The notes beneath the pieces are model-generated. The model did no database searches and had not been told where the DNA came from. It worked only from the letters and a program-made list of their open reading frames with translations. A stretch of 64,000 nucleotides of DNA, taken from contig CP021220.1 in NCBI GenBank assembly GCA_003999685.1, forward strand, positions 2,728,001-2,792,000, given 5' to 3'. A program made the translations under genes and the position numbers. This DNA comes from Taiwanofungus camphoratus (lineage: Eukaryota; Basidiomycota; Agaricomycetes; Polyporales; Taiwanofungaceae). Positions 12,687 to 25,262 of the stretch are shown here, in pieces (the stretch's first letter is position 1; every line of letters begins with the position of its first letter).

Positions 12687-13334
12687 AGATCACATGAATA
12701 TCTCCTCCGTAAGTTTCTCCTGATGAACCGGGGTGACCGTCTTATAGGCCGGGTCCTTGCCTTTGTCTGTTGTAGGCTTTGGGGCTGCTGTGAAATTTTG
12801 AAGGTTTGGAGATGCATAAGTAGCATCACAGGCACTAGCGAAGGGATGTACTGGTGGAGCGGGCAGTGGAATAGCTGCCTGTGACGATGGTTGAGCTGGC
12901 ACATTAGACATGGATGAGGCATGCTCTGATGAGTTTGTGGATGGGTCAGACACATTCGTAGGCTTCAGAGGTGAAGGCACTGAATTAGAAGGATAATTGG
13001 GCCACCTTAGAATGGTAGGAGGGATCCTGTTCTGCGCCTCAGCAGCTGGAGCATCTTGGTTAGCAGATGGATCCACTACTGGATACTGAGCGCGTCCTAT
13101 CGGAGGTGCGTTGGATATAGGTGGGTTGTTAGGAGGGGACTGAGCATTAGGAGCACCCTGCCTTCTGTGCTGGGGTACTTCCACACCATCGAAGACTTCA
13201 CAACATCTCCAAAGTTGGTAAATCTCATGTTCTAAGGCAGTGATATAATCCTCAGCAGATAGTGAGAATGCAGGCACATTTAGGCAATTGTCGATCTCGA
13301 ATAGGAGCTGTGGAGAGGAATTCGTGCCATTTCG

Positions 13335-16169
13335 TCAATGGTATTCGTAAAGCCTATCACGAATTGTACGTCCCGGAATCGTTCTGGGTACGAAATTTCC
13401 ATTTGGCAGCACTATCTTTCCATCTGGATTGTGCTTGCACTTGCCATCCTTGATGTCTTGCTCAGTGTGCTTGCAACACCTAGTGCAGCAGTCCAAGTCT
13501 CCACAATAGTGACAGTACTGGCCTTCTACATGGGTGTGCTCACCACGCGAACTGTCCAATTGAGGGGGTCACTGGTTCACAAGGACAGGAGCTAGCGCAC
13601 TGGTTACGGACTTTGTGACGATCTCTGCGAACATCTGTAGATCCTCTATCTTTAGTGATGAGCCCCCTATGGGTGTGGCAGTGGTTGTAGTAGTTACAGT
13701 TGCAGCAGAGGTAAGAGTTGTAGAAGTATCAAGGAGTACAAACTTCGCTGCGCTATGTAGCTGGTCCAAGGTGTAGGGATCATTGGGTAAGTGGTCAGGG
13801 AACTTTAGCTGTAGCCTAGTAGACATGCGATGATAGGTCCGGTACAACTCCATGCCCCAAATTTGCGTATTTTTGGTCTCTTGCCCCTTTCTCGGAATGT
13901 ACTGCCGAGTTTTGGAAGTCCGAATGTCGTAACAAGGACAGAGAGCTCTATTCAATCACTAGGGAGTGCCCTAACTCGGCAGGCAGGTGCACTGCATGTG
14001 TCTACTCACGCCTTGGCAATCCGGCCTTCTTATCCGGAAAGAACAATGGGATTTCCAATGATAGAAGGTCTGCCTGACACTCCGGAAGCCCTGTTGAAGA
14101 GAAGTGGTCCCTCACACTCTAGAATGCACGCCTGCTGCCTCCCCTAGCATCCTCCTGACCTCTGATGACTCTGTGCCTTTGGTTGAGATCAACCGAGAAA
14201 AGCTACTTCAGTTTTCGGTCTTCAGTCCTCGGTTCTAGTTCTCGGTCTCTCGGTCTGGAATCCCGGCCTCTTGTTCATGACATCCATATGATTCCTTGGT
14301 ATGGCCTAGACCCCCTACGCATCGGCTTGATGGTTCAGCACTCTTAGGTCCCTGTTAAGGCCTGGTTAGATAGCCCACCTTCCATATGATGATCTCTAGA
14401 TAAGCATCCCTCACCTTGTGCCATTCTCCCATAACCTTTCTACCACATTCAGTGTCCCTGTTTCATGTCCTACTTCAGTTTAGTTCCCCATATGGTACGC
14501 TGATCGGATCCTAGATTTTACGATTTTTGGTTTGTTTTCGGTTTCTTCGGTTTTATTTTGCGTAAGATACTTTGACACCACGGACCCCTTATGTAGTCTC
14601 CTGTACCTACCAGATGACAGAGAAGATACGTGCTCCCGTCTTGTCTCGCAGAATCTACAGACTTGTCCCCCAGAGTTCAGATTTGGATTTCCCCTGCTCT
14701 AAGGCTTCCCTATAGTCTGACAAGGTTCCTCTCCATTGTATTTACACCTATTGTCAGCCAGCAGTCCTATTATATCATATATCGCAGCAGTTCTACATCT
14801 TCTATGTCCTACGTTCCCAAAGTTGGAGTAACTTTGGTCTGAGTAACCAGTCCCCCTCCTCCTCCTCATCCGGTGTGCCTCCGCCCTCGTTATACCCCAT
14901 AGGCACATGTTGCGCACAGTCCAGTCTATCAGTCATTGCCTACGCCAGCCCTACGTACCATTCCTACGACATCAGCCCTCAGCAGTATCCCCTATCCCGA
15001 TTACATCGGTTTTCGGTTTATCTTTCAGTTCTCAGTTTACCACCAGTGTGCCCTCAGTTCCTTTGACTCCTTTGCACCTGGCTGGCATTCGACCAGCCCG
15101 CTGCCATTGGATTAGAAGATCACACTCCTATCTTCCTGGGACTGTCCGCACCTTGGCATAAGATCCTGTCGTGCAGGATTCATTGGCCCCTTACTCCTCT
15201 GCACACACTAGACTTTTAGGCCCCTGACAGTGGTCTAGGTAGTTTCTCTGTTGTGTCCCTTCACTTACCTTTCCCTCTAGTATCCTTCACAGGTACCACA
15301 CTGCTTTAGCGCACTCCCTACTTATTGGGACGTGTCGGACCTACTCTCTAGGTTCATCCCCCCAGTCCAGGACTCCCTAGGTTGTATCAGTGAGCCCATA
15401 GTGAAGGCTGGAAGGCCCTTGCAAAAGCATGGCTTTGCTCAATAGTAGACAATCTATTCTTCAAAATTAGATACTTTGTGATAGCATAAAACTCACAATA
15501 GAAGCTTCCTAAATCTGCTGCATTGTTGATTCCAATCCTAGCACGTTCTTCTATTAGCTGGTCCAAGTCGGACATAGACCACATTCTATCATCCTCTGTG
15601 CCTGGATAGAGGCTCCTAATCTCCTTCTTAAAGTCTTTGTAGGTCTTTGTAACATCGGCACACTCAGGGAGGGACTCCCATAGATCTGAAACGTCAATCG
15701 GAGGGTAGTGAGTAGTCCAGTGTTTCTTCATTGCCTCATCCACTATCTGACAGCGGACAAAAAGTGACTCTAAGTCCTGGAAATACCTTTGGATGGTCCT
15801 AGGCTGATCAGGATCAAAGGTGGGGGATGTACGATCCCCTCGAGGCAGCATGAGTGGAGGTGCGTTCATGGTTGGCACAGAAATAGAATTTAGGGGGTTA
15901 GCTAAAATGGGTGCAGTTGGGGATGGGTTCGAGGCTAAGTTGATGCTAGCTGAAGAGGATTGGGTCGTAGAAGCGTCAGACATTGTAATAGAAGGAATCG
16001 GAGGGGAAAGCGAAGTTGATGGGAGCGTAGAGGATAGCTGAGGGGATTCTGGTAAATGGACTAAGATAGGGTCAGACTCTGAAGAAGGACCACTTTCTTT
16101 GGAGGTGTTAGGAAGCTCAGGGGACATGGACAGAGGTTTGAAATCCTCAATTGGAGAGTCTTCGGACAT
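13335..16169 (-). pseudogene. Gag region of element C (split by V1)
   Basis: The upstream part (16169 to about 15390) encodes a Ser/Pro-rich leader and then a capsid-like section with FQDLESLFVRC and DLWESLPEC, typical of retrotransposon Gag. The downstream part (13.8-13.3 kb) continues with a Thr-rich linker and ends in a Cys/His cluster (CHYCGDLDCC) that probably binds nucleic acid. LTR-like repeat V1 (13831-15389) lies between the halves. Gag forms the virus-like particle. This copy is a fossil. Confidence 0.7.
13831..15389 (+). mobile_element. LTR-like repeat V1 inserted in gag of element C
   Basis: A 1559-bp unit beginning tgataggtcc and ending ttgtatca, placed inside the Gag frame of element C. 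It is flanked by gcga and gtga, which would be a 4-bp target duplication with one later change. A second copy (V2) starts at 63096. Its last 100-odd bases resemble the end of Y (ctccctaggttgtatca), so V and Y are related LTR families. No internal retrotransposon sequence accompanies it, so it is probably a solo LTR. Confidence 0.75.
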
Positions 16170-16933
16170 GGTAAGTGTGTCTAGAGACCCTTCGAAAAGA
16201 GCCTCAAAGTCAGAGGTCGACTTGGAAGATTCAAGTGTAGAAATGATATTGGAAGGGATAGTTGTAGGTGTTCACGAGGATGTGCGCTTGAGTGTAGTAA
16301 CAATAGCTGACCTGAAAGAACTCGGATAGTAACTGATCGCTATTTCTCAGAGAGGACTGGTTAGGTGTAGGATGATCTGAAGGCAATGAAATCTTGACTG
16401 CTCCCCCTCGCAGTGGGCTCCAGAAATGATATGACCTAGGAGACCCTGGTACCTAGAGAGTGCTCTGAAATGTGGCTAAAAGGTAGTGGGGTAAACTGTG
16501 GGGATGTGAGGAGAGGAGCTACAACCTGTATAATACTGGGAGACCTGTATGTCTTGTTTTACTGTATATAAGCAAGAGAGTAAGGGGTCAAGGGTCCTGC
16601 ATGACAGGATCTTGTTCCTAGGTGCTAGATGATCCCTAAGACCTTGCGAGGCCCTCCAAAGTGTGCAAAGTCCTTTGAAGTTTTGGCTAAAGCGCATGAG
16701 CTGACTTTGTAGGGAGACTGCTGCGAAGCCCTTAACTAAAGTTAGCTAAAGGGCTTAATGCTTCAAAGCTTGTTAGAGCGAGGTGTGCAAGATTTGACTA
16801 GCGTAGGAGATCTGTAGAAGAGGTCAGATGGTTCAGGGAGCTAATACTTGAAATAGAGATGGGAGAACGAGGTCGCTGGAAGTTCCAAAGTGTCTGTTGA
16901 CTTCGAGGCATAGGTCGGGGAGTTCGAGGGTGT

Positions 16934-17872
16934 TGATAGGTGCCAGGCCCTTCTAGGCCTCATGGAGCACCCTCACTCGACCCTAGGATCTTAGTCATAC
17001 CTTCAATGCCACTCGACGTGTCCGATACAGCCTGAAAAGCCACCACGGGACTCTCCAATAGCTTTGAATCACGCTACAGCCACTCCACCAGTTCTGGACC
17101 GATGTTCTGGTGTACCATTCCCTCTGCGCACAATACACCACATGCAGTTGCCACTCAATGTCCTCGCACGTGACTGGTCTCGCCACTCTGATATCGCTCG
17201 ATCTCTATGATGTGCCACTCGATGCACTCGATAATGCTATGGCCCCAGGTTTTGTCTTAGTATATTTCATGTATGTTCCTTTGTTTCAGCCTTTCTAGTG
17301 ATGTCAAGTACAGTAGCCACTCCCTCTACAGGCCACTCCGTAGTTCATTGTACACAAGTAGTTAGGATGCCACTCATACTACGCCACTCCCGATGTGCCT
17401 CACATTATAGTACAGTAGTATAAACGCAATGTACAGCGTCTCGGAACAAAACAGAGAAGTTTTCCCCCATCCTGCAAAGCTCAAGAAGAGCACCTTTGAG
17501 TCAGTCTCCTACTGCGTTCTACTGCATCCTTCTGTCTTTGATTACGTTCGAAGAGTTGCATCTACTATCCACCTTCTACAGTATCTTGAAGGGTTGCATT
17601 TAGTCTTACATCCACCTTCAAGTCACATTGAAGGGTTGCGCTAGCATCTCGTCTCTAACCCAATACAGTACAGCATAGTAGCACATCAAAGCTACATCGA
17701 GCAGTCACAACACACATTGTAGGTCATCGAAGACCTTTGTAGACATCTCTCGACCCATTTGAGATCAGGAACCCTTTGCTGCTGACTCTCCTCTCCACAC
17801 TAACTAGTTCTATAGCCTTCCAGCTTCTCTAGGTCGTACCCAGTAGGGGTTGGAGTGTTATAGTGCGCATCA
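16934..17872 (-). mobile_element. LTR-like repeat X1 inside the Y LTR
   Basis: A 939-bp reverse-orientation copy of family X (tgataggtgcc to gcgcatca). It interrupts the Y sequence after the gagggtgt motif, which runs on without interruption in Y1. The flanking 4-mers gtgt and gcat are only half alike, so if they are a target duplication they have decayed. Confidence 0.75.
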
Positions 17873-18976
17873 GCATAGGGGATGTACTATGACCTGCAAC
17901 GGAGGCTATAGGAGAGTCATAGTGCTATCGTGGGACATAGGGATGATGCAATGTGAGCCTTTTGGGTATAACTAAGGCAGAGGCCCACCAGATAGGTGCT
18001 ATAGGATGTACTGAAGAGTGCAAAGTCACGTCGACTTCGTGGATCGTGGTGCACAGTTCGAGGAGCGTAGATGTAGTTTGTAGATATATTGCAAGTGTAG
18101 ACGTAGTTCAAAGATACTGAAACGGAGCTAGAGTGGAGACTTTAGGGGCTTAGGACTGTTCCTAAGGTTGTACTCACGGCACTTTTCTGAGATTGGAGCT
18201 ACAGGAGAACTTGTATTCCAAAGGGAGAAGCGTGCACTGAGGGGTCTCTCTCGTACATGGTAAACTACCTCTGACTAAATAGGAGAGAGTGAGGTGAACT
18301 ATTCTTGCACAAAGTGATCCTTACAAGTCCAAAATGTGTACTAAAGCGCATGGGCTCTGAAGTGAACATGAGGAGGATAGGAACTAAATAGGAACTGAAA
18401 CAGGGGAACTACATATGGTAGAAAGATGACCAAGTCCATCCATGAGGGCGGGATGACTATCTGAGAGTGGCCATGCGCCATGATCAACTGTCTTAGTGGG
18501 CTAAGAGTGTACGAAGTTTCTAGCAGTGGGACTTGTTCTAATTGAGGTAGGAGATGCCCTAAATGGGTAGAGGATCATATAGATGTGCCATAGAAGGACC
18601 TTATGGCATAGGATCAAGACCCAGGGGGTGCGCAAGGCTTCCTAAGTCCAGCCCTCAGAACTTCAGACCATTTTGGAGCCTATCGGAGGTGCCTGCAATC
18701 ACAAGAGATTGGAGAGACTTAGCTAAGCCTTCTTAGCTAAACCTGGGATGAGTGATGTAGCAGCTGGGGCCTGGACCCAATAGAACAATATTGTTACTGG
18801 GGGGTTCACCCTGGTAATGCTGCAGAAGCTTAGAGCAGTGTGCAGCAAAGGGTCGAGGAGGAACAGCAGTGATGACGAGTCACGATCCTCAGTAGTCTTC
18901 AACTACAAGCCCTATGTAGTCGTGATAGTCTTTATGGGCTTCTTGTGAGTGCGAGAAGATGTGTAAAGAAAAGCGT

Positions 18977-19956
18977 TGATGCGCACTATAACACTCCAAC
19001 CCCAACTGGGTACGACCTAGAGAAGCTGGAAGGCTATAGAACTAGTTAGTGTGGAGGGGAGAGTCAGCAGCAAAGGGTTCCCGGTCTCAAATGGGTCGAG
19101 AGACATCTACGAAGGTCTTCGACGACCCTCTACGTGTGTCGCAACTGCTCGACGTAGCTTCGATGTGCTACTATGCTGTACTATACTAGGGAGAGGCTTA
19201 AACGTGAGAACTTAGCTGATACGCAGCCCTTCGAAATACTGTAGAAGGCGGACTTGAGTTAGAGAGAGATGCTAGCACAACCCTTCGATGTGGCTCGAAG
19301 GCGGACGTAAGACTGAACGCAACTTCTTCGACGGATGTCGAAGACGGACGAGACGCAACCCTTCAAGATACTGTAGAAGGCGGATAGTAGATGCAACTCT
19401 TCGAACATAATTGAAGATGGAAGGACACAGTAGGACACAGTAGGTGACTAAATTGAAGGTGCTCTTCTTGAGCTCTGCAGGATAGGGGAAAACTTCTCTG
19501 TTGTTCTGAGACACCATATCTCGCGTTTATACTACTGTACTATAATGTAAGGCGCATTGGGAGTGGCATAGTATGAGTGGCATCCTAACTACTTGCGTAC
19601 TACGAACTACGGAGTGGCATGAAATATACTAAGACAAGACCTGGGGCCGTAGCGTTATCGAGTACATCGAGTGGTGCATCGTGGCAGATCGAGCGATATC
19701 GGAGTGGCGAGACCGGTCACGTGTGAGGACATTGAGTGGCAACTGCATGTGGCGTATTGTGTGTAGAGGGACCGGTACACCGGAACATCGGACCAGAACT
19801 GGCGGAGTGGCGGTGGCGTGATTCGAGGCTATCGGAGAGTCCCGCGGTGGCTTTTCGGGCTGTATTGGACACGTCGAGTGGTGTCGAAGCCATAACTAAG
19901 GTCCTAGGGTCGAGTGAGGGTGCTCCGTGGGGCCTAGAAGTGCCTGGCGCCTATCA
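18977..19956 (+). mobile_element. LTR-like repeat X2 inside Z1
   Basis: A 980-bp full copy of family X, beginning tgatgcgcac and ending gcctatca. It is flanked by GCGT on both sides (18973-18976 and 19957-19960), a 4-bp duplication of Z sequence. It holds no gene; open frames in it recur in every X copy with no recognisable product. Confidence 0.85.
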
Positions 19957-20168
19957 GCGTATATTGGTACTAATATGTAGTACACTTTGGAATGAATGAA
20001 CAAGGAGAATACGACTAAGGAAACCTCCAGCGGAGGGTCCCTCCTTTATACTGCCACCACCGACCCCCAGGTATACTAAGCAGTCCCCCAGAGACAGCAT
20101 AAGGCAAGAGGAGTCAGCAGCCCGAAAGTACATAACTACCATGATGTAAGCGGGGATGGTCGGCCCGT

Positions 20169-21099
20169 TGATGCGCTCTATAACACTCCAACCCCTACTG
20201 GGTACGACCTAGAGAAGCTGAAAGGCTATAGAACTAGTTAGTGTTAAGGGGAGAGTCAGCAGCAAAGGGTTCCCGGTCTCAAATGGGTCGAGAGATGTCT
20301 ACAAAGGTCTTCAATGACCTACGACGTGTGTTGTGACTGCTCGACGTAGCTTTGATGTGCAACTATGCTGTACTAAGGAGAGGCAAGACATGTGGACTTG
20401 GCTGATACGCAGCCCTTCAATTGCTGTAGAAGGCAGACTTGTGTTAGAGATGAGACACTAACGCAACCCTTCGACAGATGTCGAAGACAGACAAGATGCA
20501 ACCCTTCAAAATACTGTAGAAGGCGGATGGTAGACGCAACTCTTCGGATGTAATCGAAGATGGAAGAACGCAGTAGAATGCAGAAGGAAACTGAATCGAA
20601 GGTGCTCTTCTTGAGCTCTGCAGGATGGTGGTAAACTTCTCTGTTGTTCTGAGACACCATACATCGCGTTTATACTACTGTACTATAATGTAAGGCACAT
20701 CGGGAGTGGCATAGTACGAGTGGCATCCTAACTACTTGCGTACTACGGACTACAAAGTGGCATGAAATATACTAAGACAAGATCTGAGGCTGTAGCGTTA
20801 TCGAGTACATCGAGTGGCGTGTCGTAGCAGATTGAGCGATATTGGAGTGGCGAGATCGGTCACGTGCAAGGACATTGAGTGGCAACTGCATGTGGTGTAT
20901 TGTGCGTAGAGGGAACGGTACACCAGAACATCGGACCGGAACTGGCAGAGTGGCGGTGGCGTGATTCGAGGCTATTGGAGAGTCCCACGGTGGCTTTTTG
21001 GGCTGTATCGGACATGTCGAGTGGCGTCGAAGGTATGACTAAGGTCCTAGGGTCGAGTGAGGGCGCTCTGCGGGGCCTAGAAGGGCCTGGCACCTATCA
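20169..21099 (+). mobile_element. LTR-like repeat X3 inside Z1
   Basis: A 931-bp copy of family X, beginning tgatgcgctc and ending acctatca. It is flanked by CCGT on both sides (20165-20168 and 21100-21103). Together with X2 this shows two independent X insertions into the same 0.5-kb LTR and sets the X target duplication at 4 bp. Confidence 0.85.
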
Positions 21100-21480
21100 C
21101 CGTCAGTCAATCTGGGTAAGTAACGCGTGGAAGGGATGTCATGCATCCATGGTGTGATGAACAAAGGAAAAGAAAAAACGATTAAGCCCCTAGTCCTACC
21201 CGTCGGTAACAAATATGGGAGGGCTGGCAGTGTCCGATAGTGGACTTAGCAGGAGTTAGGGACTTCGTGGCTAGCATTTGAAGCTTTATAGCACCTCATG
21301 TGACTTTGCAGGACTTTGTAGGGTGTTAGAAAGGTTTAGGAGACAAGGGAGGTGTTAGGAACATCATAGGGACCTATCCCACCTGTCGTAGGCTGTAGAG
21401 GGGTCATAGGCTGGTCTGTGAGGGGATTAAAAAGCTCCTAAAATTGCAATTTGGAGCCCAGGAGGCTACAGGACTCATCA

Positions 21481-21640
21481 ACACTCCTCCTCCAAGTGAT
21501 AAACTTCAGCAGCAGCAGCGTGCATCTCTTCTTCCAAGTGCCGCTCTTCCTTCACGCGGCGCACAATAGCGATGTTGATGGCCACTGAGAGCGCAGGCCA
21601 CTCATTGCAGGCCCAGTGGACCCAAGATTCGGCAGCACAC
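21481..21640 (-). pseudogene. Gene fragment with Glu/Arg-rich helix, between two Y LTRs
   Basis: A 160-bp open stretch on the minus strand encodes a Trp-containing segment (ESWVHWACNEWP) and a charged helix (VKEERHLEEEM). It is cut on both sides by Y LTRs. It is probably the continuation of the gene at 23359-23649, on the same strand just beyond the Y LTR at 21641-23358. Both ends of the fragment read acac on the plus strand. I do not recognise the family. Confidence 0.45.
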
Positions 21641-23358
21641 TGATGAGTCCTGTAGCCTCCTGGGCCCTGAATCACGATTTTAGGAGCTTTCTAATCCCCT
21701 AACAGACCATCCTATGACTCTTCTACAGCCTACGGCAGGTGGGATAGGTTCCTATAATGTTCCTAACACTGCCTTTGCTTCCTAAACCCTTCTAACACCC
21801 TACGAAGTCCTGCAAAGTTGTGCGAGGTGCTACGAGGTTTCGAACGCTAGCCACAAAGTCCCTAACTCCTGCTAAGTCCACTATCGGACACTGCCAGCCC
21901 TCCCATATTGTTCTATTGGATCTAGGCCCCAGCTACTACATCACTCATCCCGGGTTTAGCTAAGAAGTCTTAGCTAAGTCTCTCCTAGCTCTTGTGATTG
22001 CAGCCACCCCCAATAGGCTCCGAAACGGTCCAAAGTTCTGAAGGCTGGATTTAGGAAGCCTTGCGCACCCCCTGGGTCTCGATCCTATGCCATAAGGTCC
22101 TTCTATGGTGCATCCATATGATCCCCTACCCATTTAGGACACCTCCTACCCTGATTAGGCCAAGTCCCACTGCTAGAAACTTTGTACGCTCTTAGCCCAC
22201 TAAGATAGTTGACCGCGGCACATGGCTGCTCTCGGATAGTCATCCTGCCCTCATGGATGGACTTGGTCACCTTTCTACCATATGTAGTTCCCCTGTTTTA
22301 GTTCCTATTTAGTTCCTATCCTCCTTGTGTTCACTTCGTGCAAGAATAGTTCACCTCACGCTCCCCTATTTAGTCAGAGGTAGTTTACTAGGTACGACAG
22401 AGACCCCTCAGTGTACACTTCTCCCTTTGAAATACAAGTTCCCCTGTAGCTCCAATCTCAGAAAAGTGCTGTGAGTACAACCTTAGAAATGGTCCTAAGC
22501 CCCTAAGTCTCCACCCTAGCTCTGTTTTAGTATCTTTGAACTACGTCTACGCTCACAATATATCTACAAACTACATCTATGCTCTTTGAACTATGCACTA
22601 CGAACCATGAAGTCGCTGTGACTTCGCACCCTTCAGCACCTCTTATAGCACCTACTGTATCTGGTGGGCCTCCGCCTTAGTTATACCCAAAGGCTCACAT
22701 TGTGTCATCCCTACGTCCTACAAATAGCCCCACGACTCTCCTATAGCCTTCATTTCAGGCCATAGTACATCCCCCTATGCCTCCCTGACCTACGCCTCAA
22801 AGTCATCAGACACTCCGAAACCTTCAGCGACCTTATTCTCCCATTCCTATTCCAAGGATTAGCTCCCTGAACCATCTGACCTCTTCTACAAGTCTCCTAC
22901 GCTAGCCAAATCTCGCACACCTCGTGCTAACACGCTTTGAAACATTACACCCTTTAGCTAACTCTAGTTAAAGCTTTCGCAGCAGTCTTGTACCATTTGC
23001 CAATTAATTGAAGCTACTGTATATTCTATTGGCTTATTGCTCTCTAACTCCATACAGCCTACGAAGTCAGCTTGTGAGCTTTAGCTAAAACTTCGAAGGA
23101 CTTCGCAGAACATCGAAGGACTTTGCGCACTTCGGAGGGCCTTGCAAGGCCTTAGGGATCATCTAGCACTTAGGAACAAGATCCTGTCACACAGGACCCT
23201 TGACCCCTTACTCCCTTGCTTATATAAAACAAGACATACAGGTTTCCCAGTATCATACAGGTTGTAGCTCCTCCCCTCACATCCCCACAGTTCACACATT
23301 ACCTCTTAGCCACGTTACGGAGCACTCCCTAGGTACCAGGGTCCTCTAGGTTGTATCA
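21641..23358 (-). mobile_element. Solo family Y LTR, reverse orientation
   Basis: The most complete Y copy, 1718 bp, from tgatgagtcctg to ttgtatca. It sits between two pieces that look like one host gene. The flanking 4-mers (acac and aagc) do not match, so a clean target duplication is not seen. An SspI-like ATT-rich stretch and the ttagctaa repeats are shared by all Y copies. Confidence 0.8.
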
Positions 23359-23649
23359 AAGCTCAGTGAGGTCCTCAATGAGCATGGTGATGCACTCCTC
23401 GACCTCAGGATCTTCGACAGCACCTCGAGCCTTACAATATGTACTCTATGATAAAAATCTGTCAGCCATTATACAACAAGAAAGGACTAAGTGACTTACC
23501 AGGAGGTCCACAACCTCCTGAGCCCACTCCTCCACCTCTTTGACAGAGGCAGCCACATCACAGGGTGCATCCAGCATGACGACAAGGCAGCCGTGAGCAC
23601 ATTGTGCACGTGATGAGAAAAGGGCAAGGGTCATAGTACGGGAAGCCAT
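23359..23649 (-). pseudogene. 5' part of a small gene of unknown function, truncated by an LTR
   Basis: ATG at 23649 opens a 50-codon exon (MASRTMTLALFSSR to VVDLLVS) ending at a consensus donor (gtaagt, exon end 23500). A second exon near 23.43-23.36 kb (EDPEVEECITMLIEDL) is cut by the Y LTR. The product is helical and acidic. No family is recognised. Confidence 0.4.
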
Positions 23650-24370
23650 GGAACTAAGAGAGAAGACGTGTCGAGTGTGTAACAACGAGCAAAGAGAAAA
23701 CAGCTAAGTCGCTTCAGCTTAAATCCTCTTCGACGGCACGTGATTGGCACAAGTCATGAGAAGGTCAGAGCTGCACAGGTCCACATAGCACTTCGATCCA
23801 GTCATGCCCATCGAGCTTCTAGACGTCACATGTGGACCAAGGATGGTCCAAATTCCAAAAAGGAGGAGATGATAGGCACCAGGCCCTTCTAGGCCCCACA
23901 GAACACCCTCACTCAACCCTAGGACCTTAGTCATGGCTTCGACACCACTCGACATGTCTGATACAGCCCGAAAAGCCACCACAGGACTCTCTGATGACTT
24001 TGAATTATGCCACAGCCATTCTGTCAGTTCTGGTCCAATGTTCCGGTGTACTGTTCCCTCTACACACAATACGCCACACACAGTTGCCACTCAAGGTCCT
24101 CGCACGTGACCGGTCTTGCCACTCCAATATCACTTGATCTGCTATGACACACCACTCGATGCACTCAATAACGCTATGGCCCCAGGTTTTGTCTTAGTAT
24201 ATTTTATGTGAATTCCTTTGTTTCAGCCTTTCTAGTGACATCAAGTACAGTAGCCACTTCATCTACAGGCCAATCCATAGTTCATAGTACACAAGTAGTT
24301 AGGATGCCACTTGTACTACGCCACTCCCAATGCACTTTACATTATAGTAAAGTAGTATAAACATGATGTA

Positions 24371-24581
24371 CAGTGACTCACAAAACTGTTGCAATGTTTG
24401 TCACTTTCTGACTGTTTGGCCTATATCTCAGCAACCAGATATGTGATAACTTCAAATGTTGAATCATTAGAAAGCCCTGCATCATGGCTTTTCAATGTGG
24501 TATTTATCATAAAAAACGGACAAGTATATGTGAAGATATCTATTGTTCTTTCAGAGAGTTCATTGCAACAGTTTTGTTGCT
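24371..24581 (+). repeat. Left terminal inverted repeat of the Tc1 element
   Basis: It matches the reverse complement of 33817-34027 along its whole length, from cagtgactca to gttttgttgct. Long TIRs of this size occur in a subset of Tc1/mariner elements. Confidence 0.9.
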
Positions 24582-25262
24582 GACATTTTGCAGATCAAAT
24601 ATTGGTAGACAGTGGCAGGACATCATGCTTGCTGGGCTTGAATCTTTTTGTGCAAGTCATATGACCTTAAGAGAAGTTCAACATAGCACAAACAAGCAAT
24701 AATATCAAGTTGAACCACACTTTCATCATCATGAAATCTCTCTCTACAGACATTATCAATCAAATTCTTTCTCTGCTTGATTAAGATCAATCTGCTCACC
24801 AAATATCCAGCTCTACTGGTGTACATTATAGTACTATCACCAGGATATGCTTTAGACTTTGTCCTACCCTTCTCAAGTCCTCTGGTGGCCACCCAGCCAA
24901 GCTTTCCTCCACAGATATTCATCATGCTATTTGCTTAATTAGCACTGAAAAGGCTGAAAGTGCTGTTCAAGTGTCTAAAACACTTCAGGATATTCAGAAC
25001 ACACCCATATCTTCACAAACCATTCATTGTTCTCTGAGAAAAACAGGTATGAAGGCTGTGGTGAAGAAGAAATGACCACTACTATCAAAGCGTCATCAGA
25101 AGGAGAGGTTGGACTTTGCTGTGAGTCATCAGCACTGGACTGTGGATGATTGGAAGAAGGTTATATGGTCTGATGAGACCAAAATCGCCTGGGGTCAGAT
25201 GGAAGGAAATGGGCATGAAAAAAGCCAGGAGAGGGTCTTAGTGTCAGACTGATGGAGGGAAC

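Larger units (their letters stand above)
6001..16426 (-). mobile_element. Internal region of an old Ty3/gypsy element C
   Basis: Read on the minus strand it has the order gag (about 16.2-13.3 kb), aspartic protease (12.7-11.9), reverse transcriptase (11.3-10.6), RNase H (10.3-9.8) and integrase (9.7-8.2). A gene-like antisense region and a polypurine tract (minus strand AGGGAGGAGG at 6001) follow directly before the left Y LTR. At the other end the Y LTR (16427) is followed on the minus strand by TTTCTGGAGCCC, a plausible primer-binding segment. Gag is split by V1. The element is a badly broken fossil with many disruptions, probably a dozen or more. Including LTRs it spans 4390-21480. Confidence 0.85.
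18792..21211 (-). mobile_element. Solo LTR Z1, split by X2 and X3
   Basis: It begins tgttactgg and ends cggtaaca, flanked by perfect AATAT duplications (18787-18791 and 21212-21216) within the Y LTR. Removal of X2 and X3 with their duplications leaves about 0.49 kb, which matches the reverse complement of Z2 (47967-48467). The TGTTAC/GTAACA ends and 5-bp duplication fit a Ty3 or copia LTR. Confidence 0.85.
16427..21480 (+). mobile_element. Right LTR (family Y) of element C with nested insertions
   Basis: It begins tgatatgacctagg and ends ggactcatca. Removing X1 (16934-17872) and Z1 (18792-21211, which holds X2 and X3) leaves about 1.69 kb, close to the 1718 bp of the uninterrupted copy at 21641-23358. 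It lies in the same orientation as the 5358-6000 half-LTR on the far side of the element C body, as expected for paired LTRs. Confidence 0.8.

Noticed and set aside
19736-21157. Open frames MATACGVLCVEG... repeated in X copies as a gene
   Set aside because: The frame is short and occurs only inside the LTR-like X repeat, with no domain and no intact longer form.
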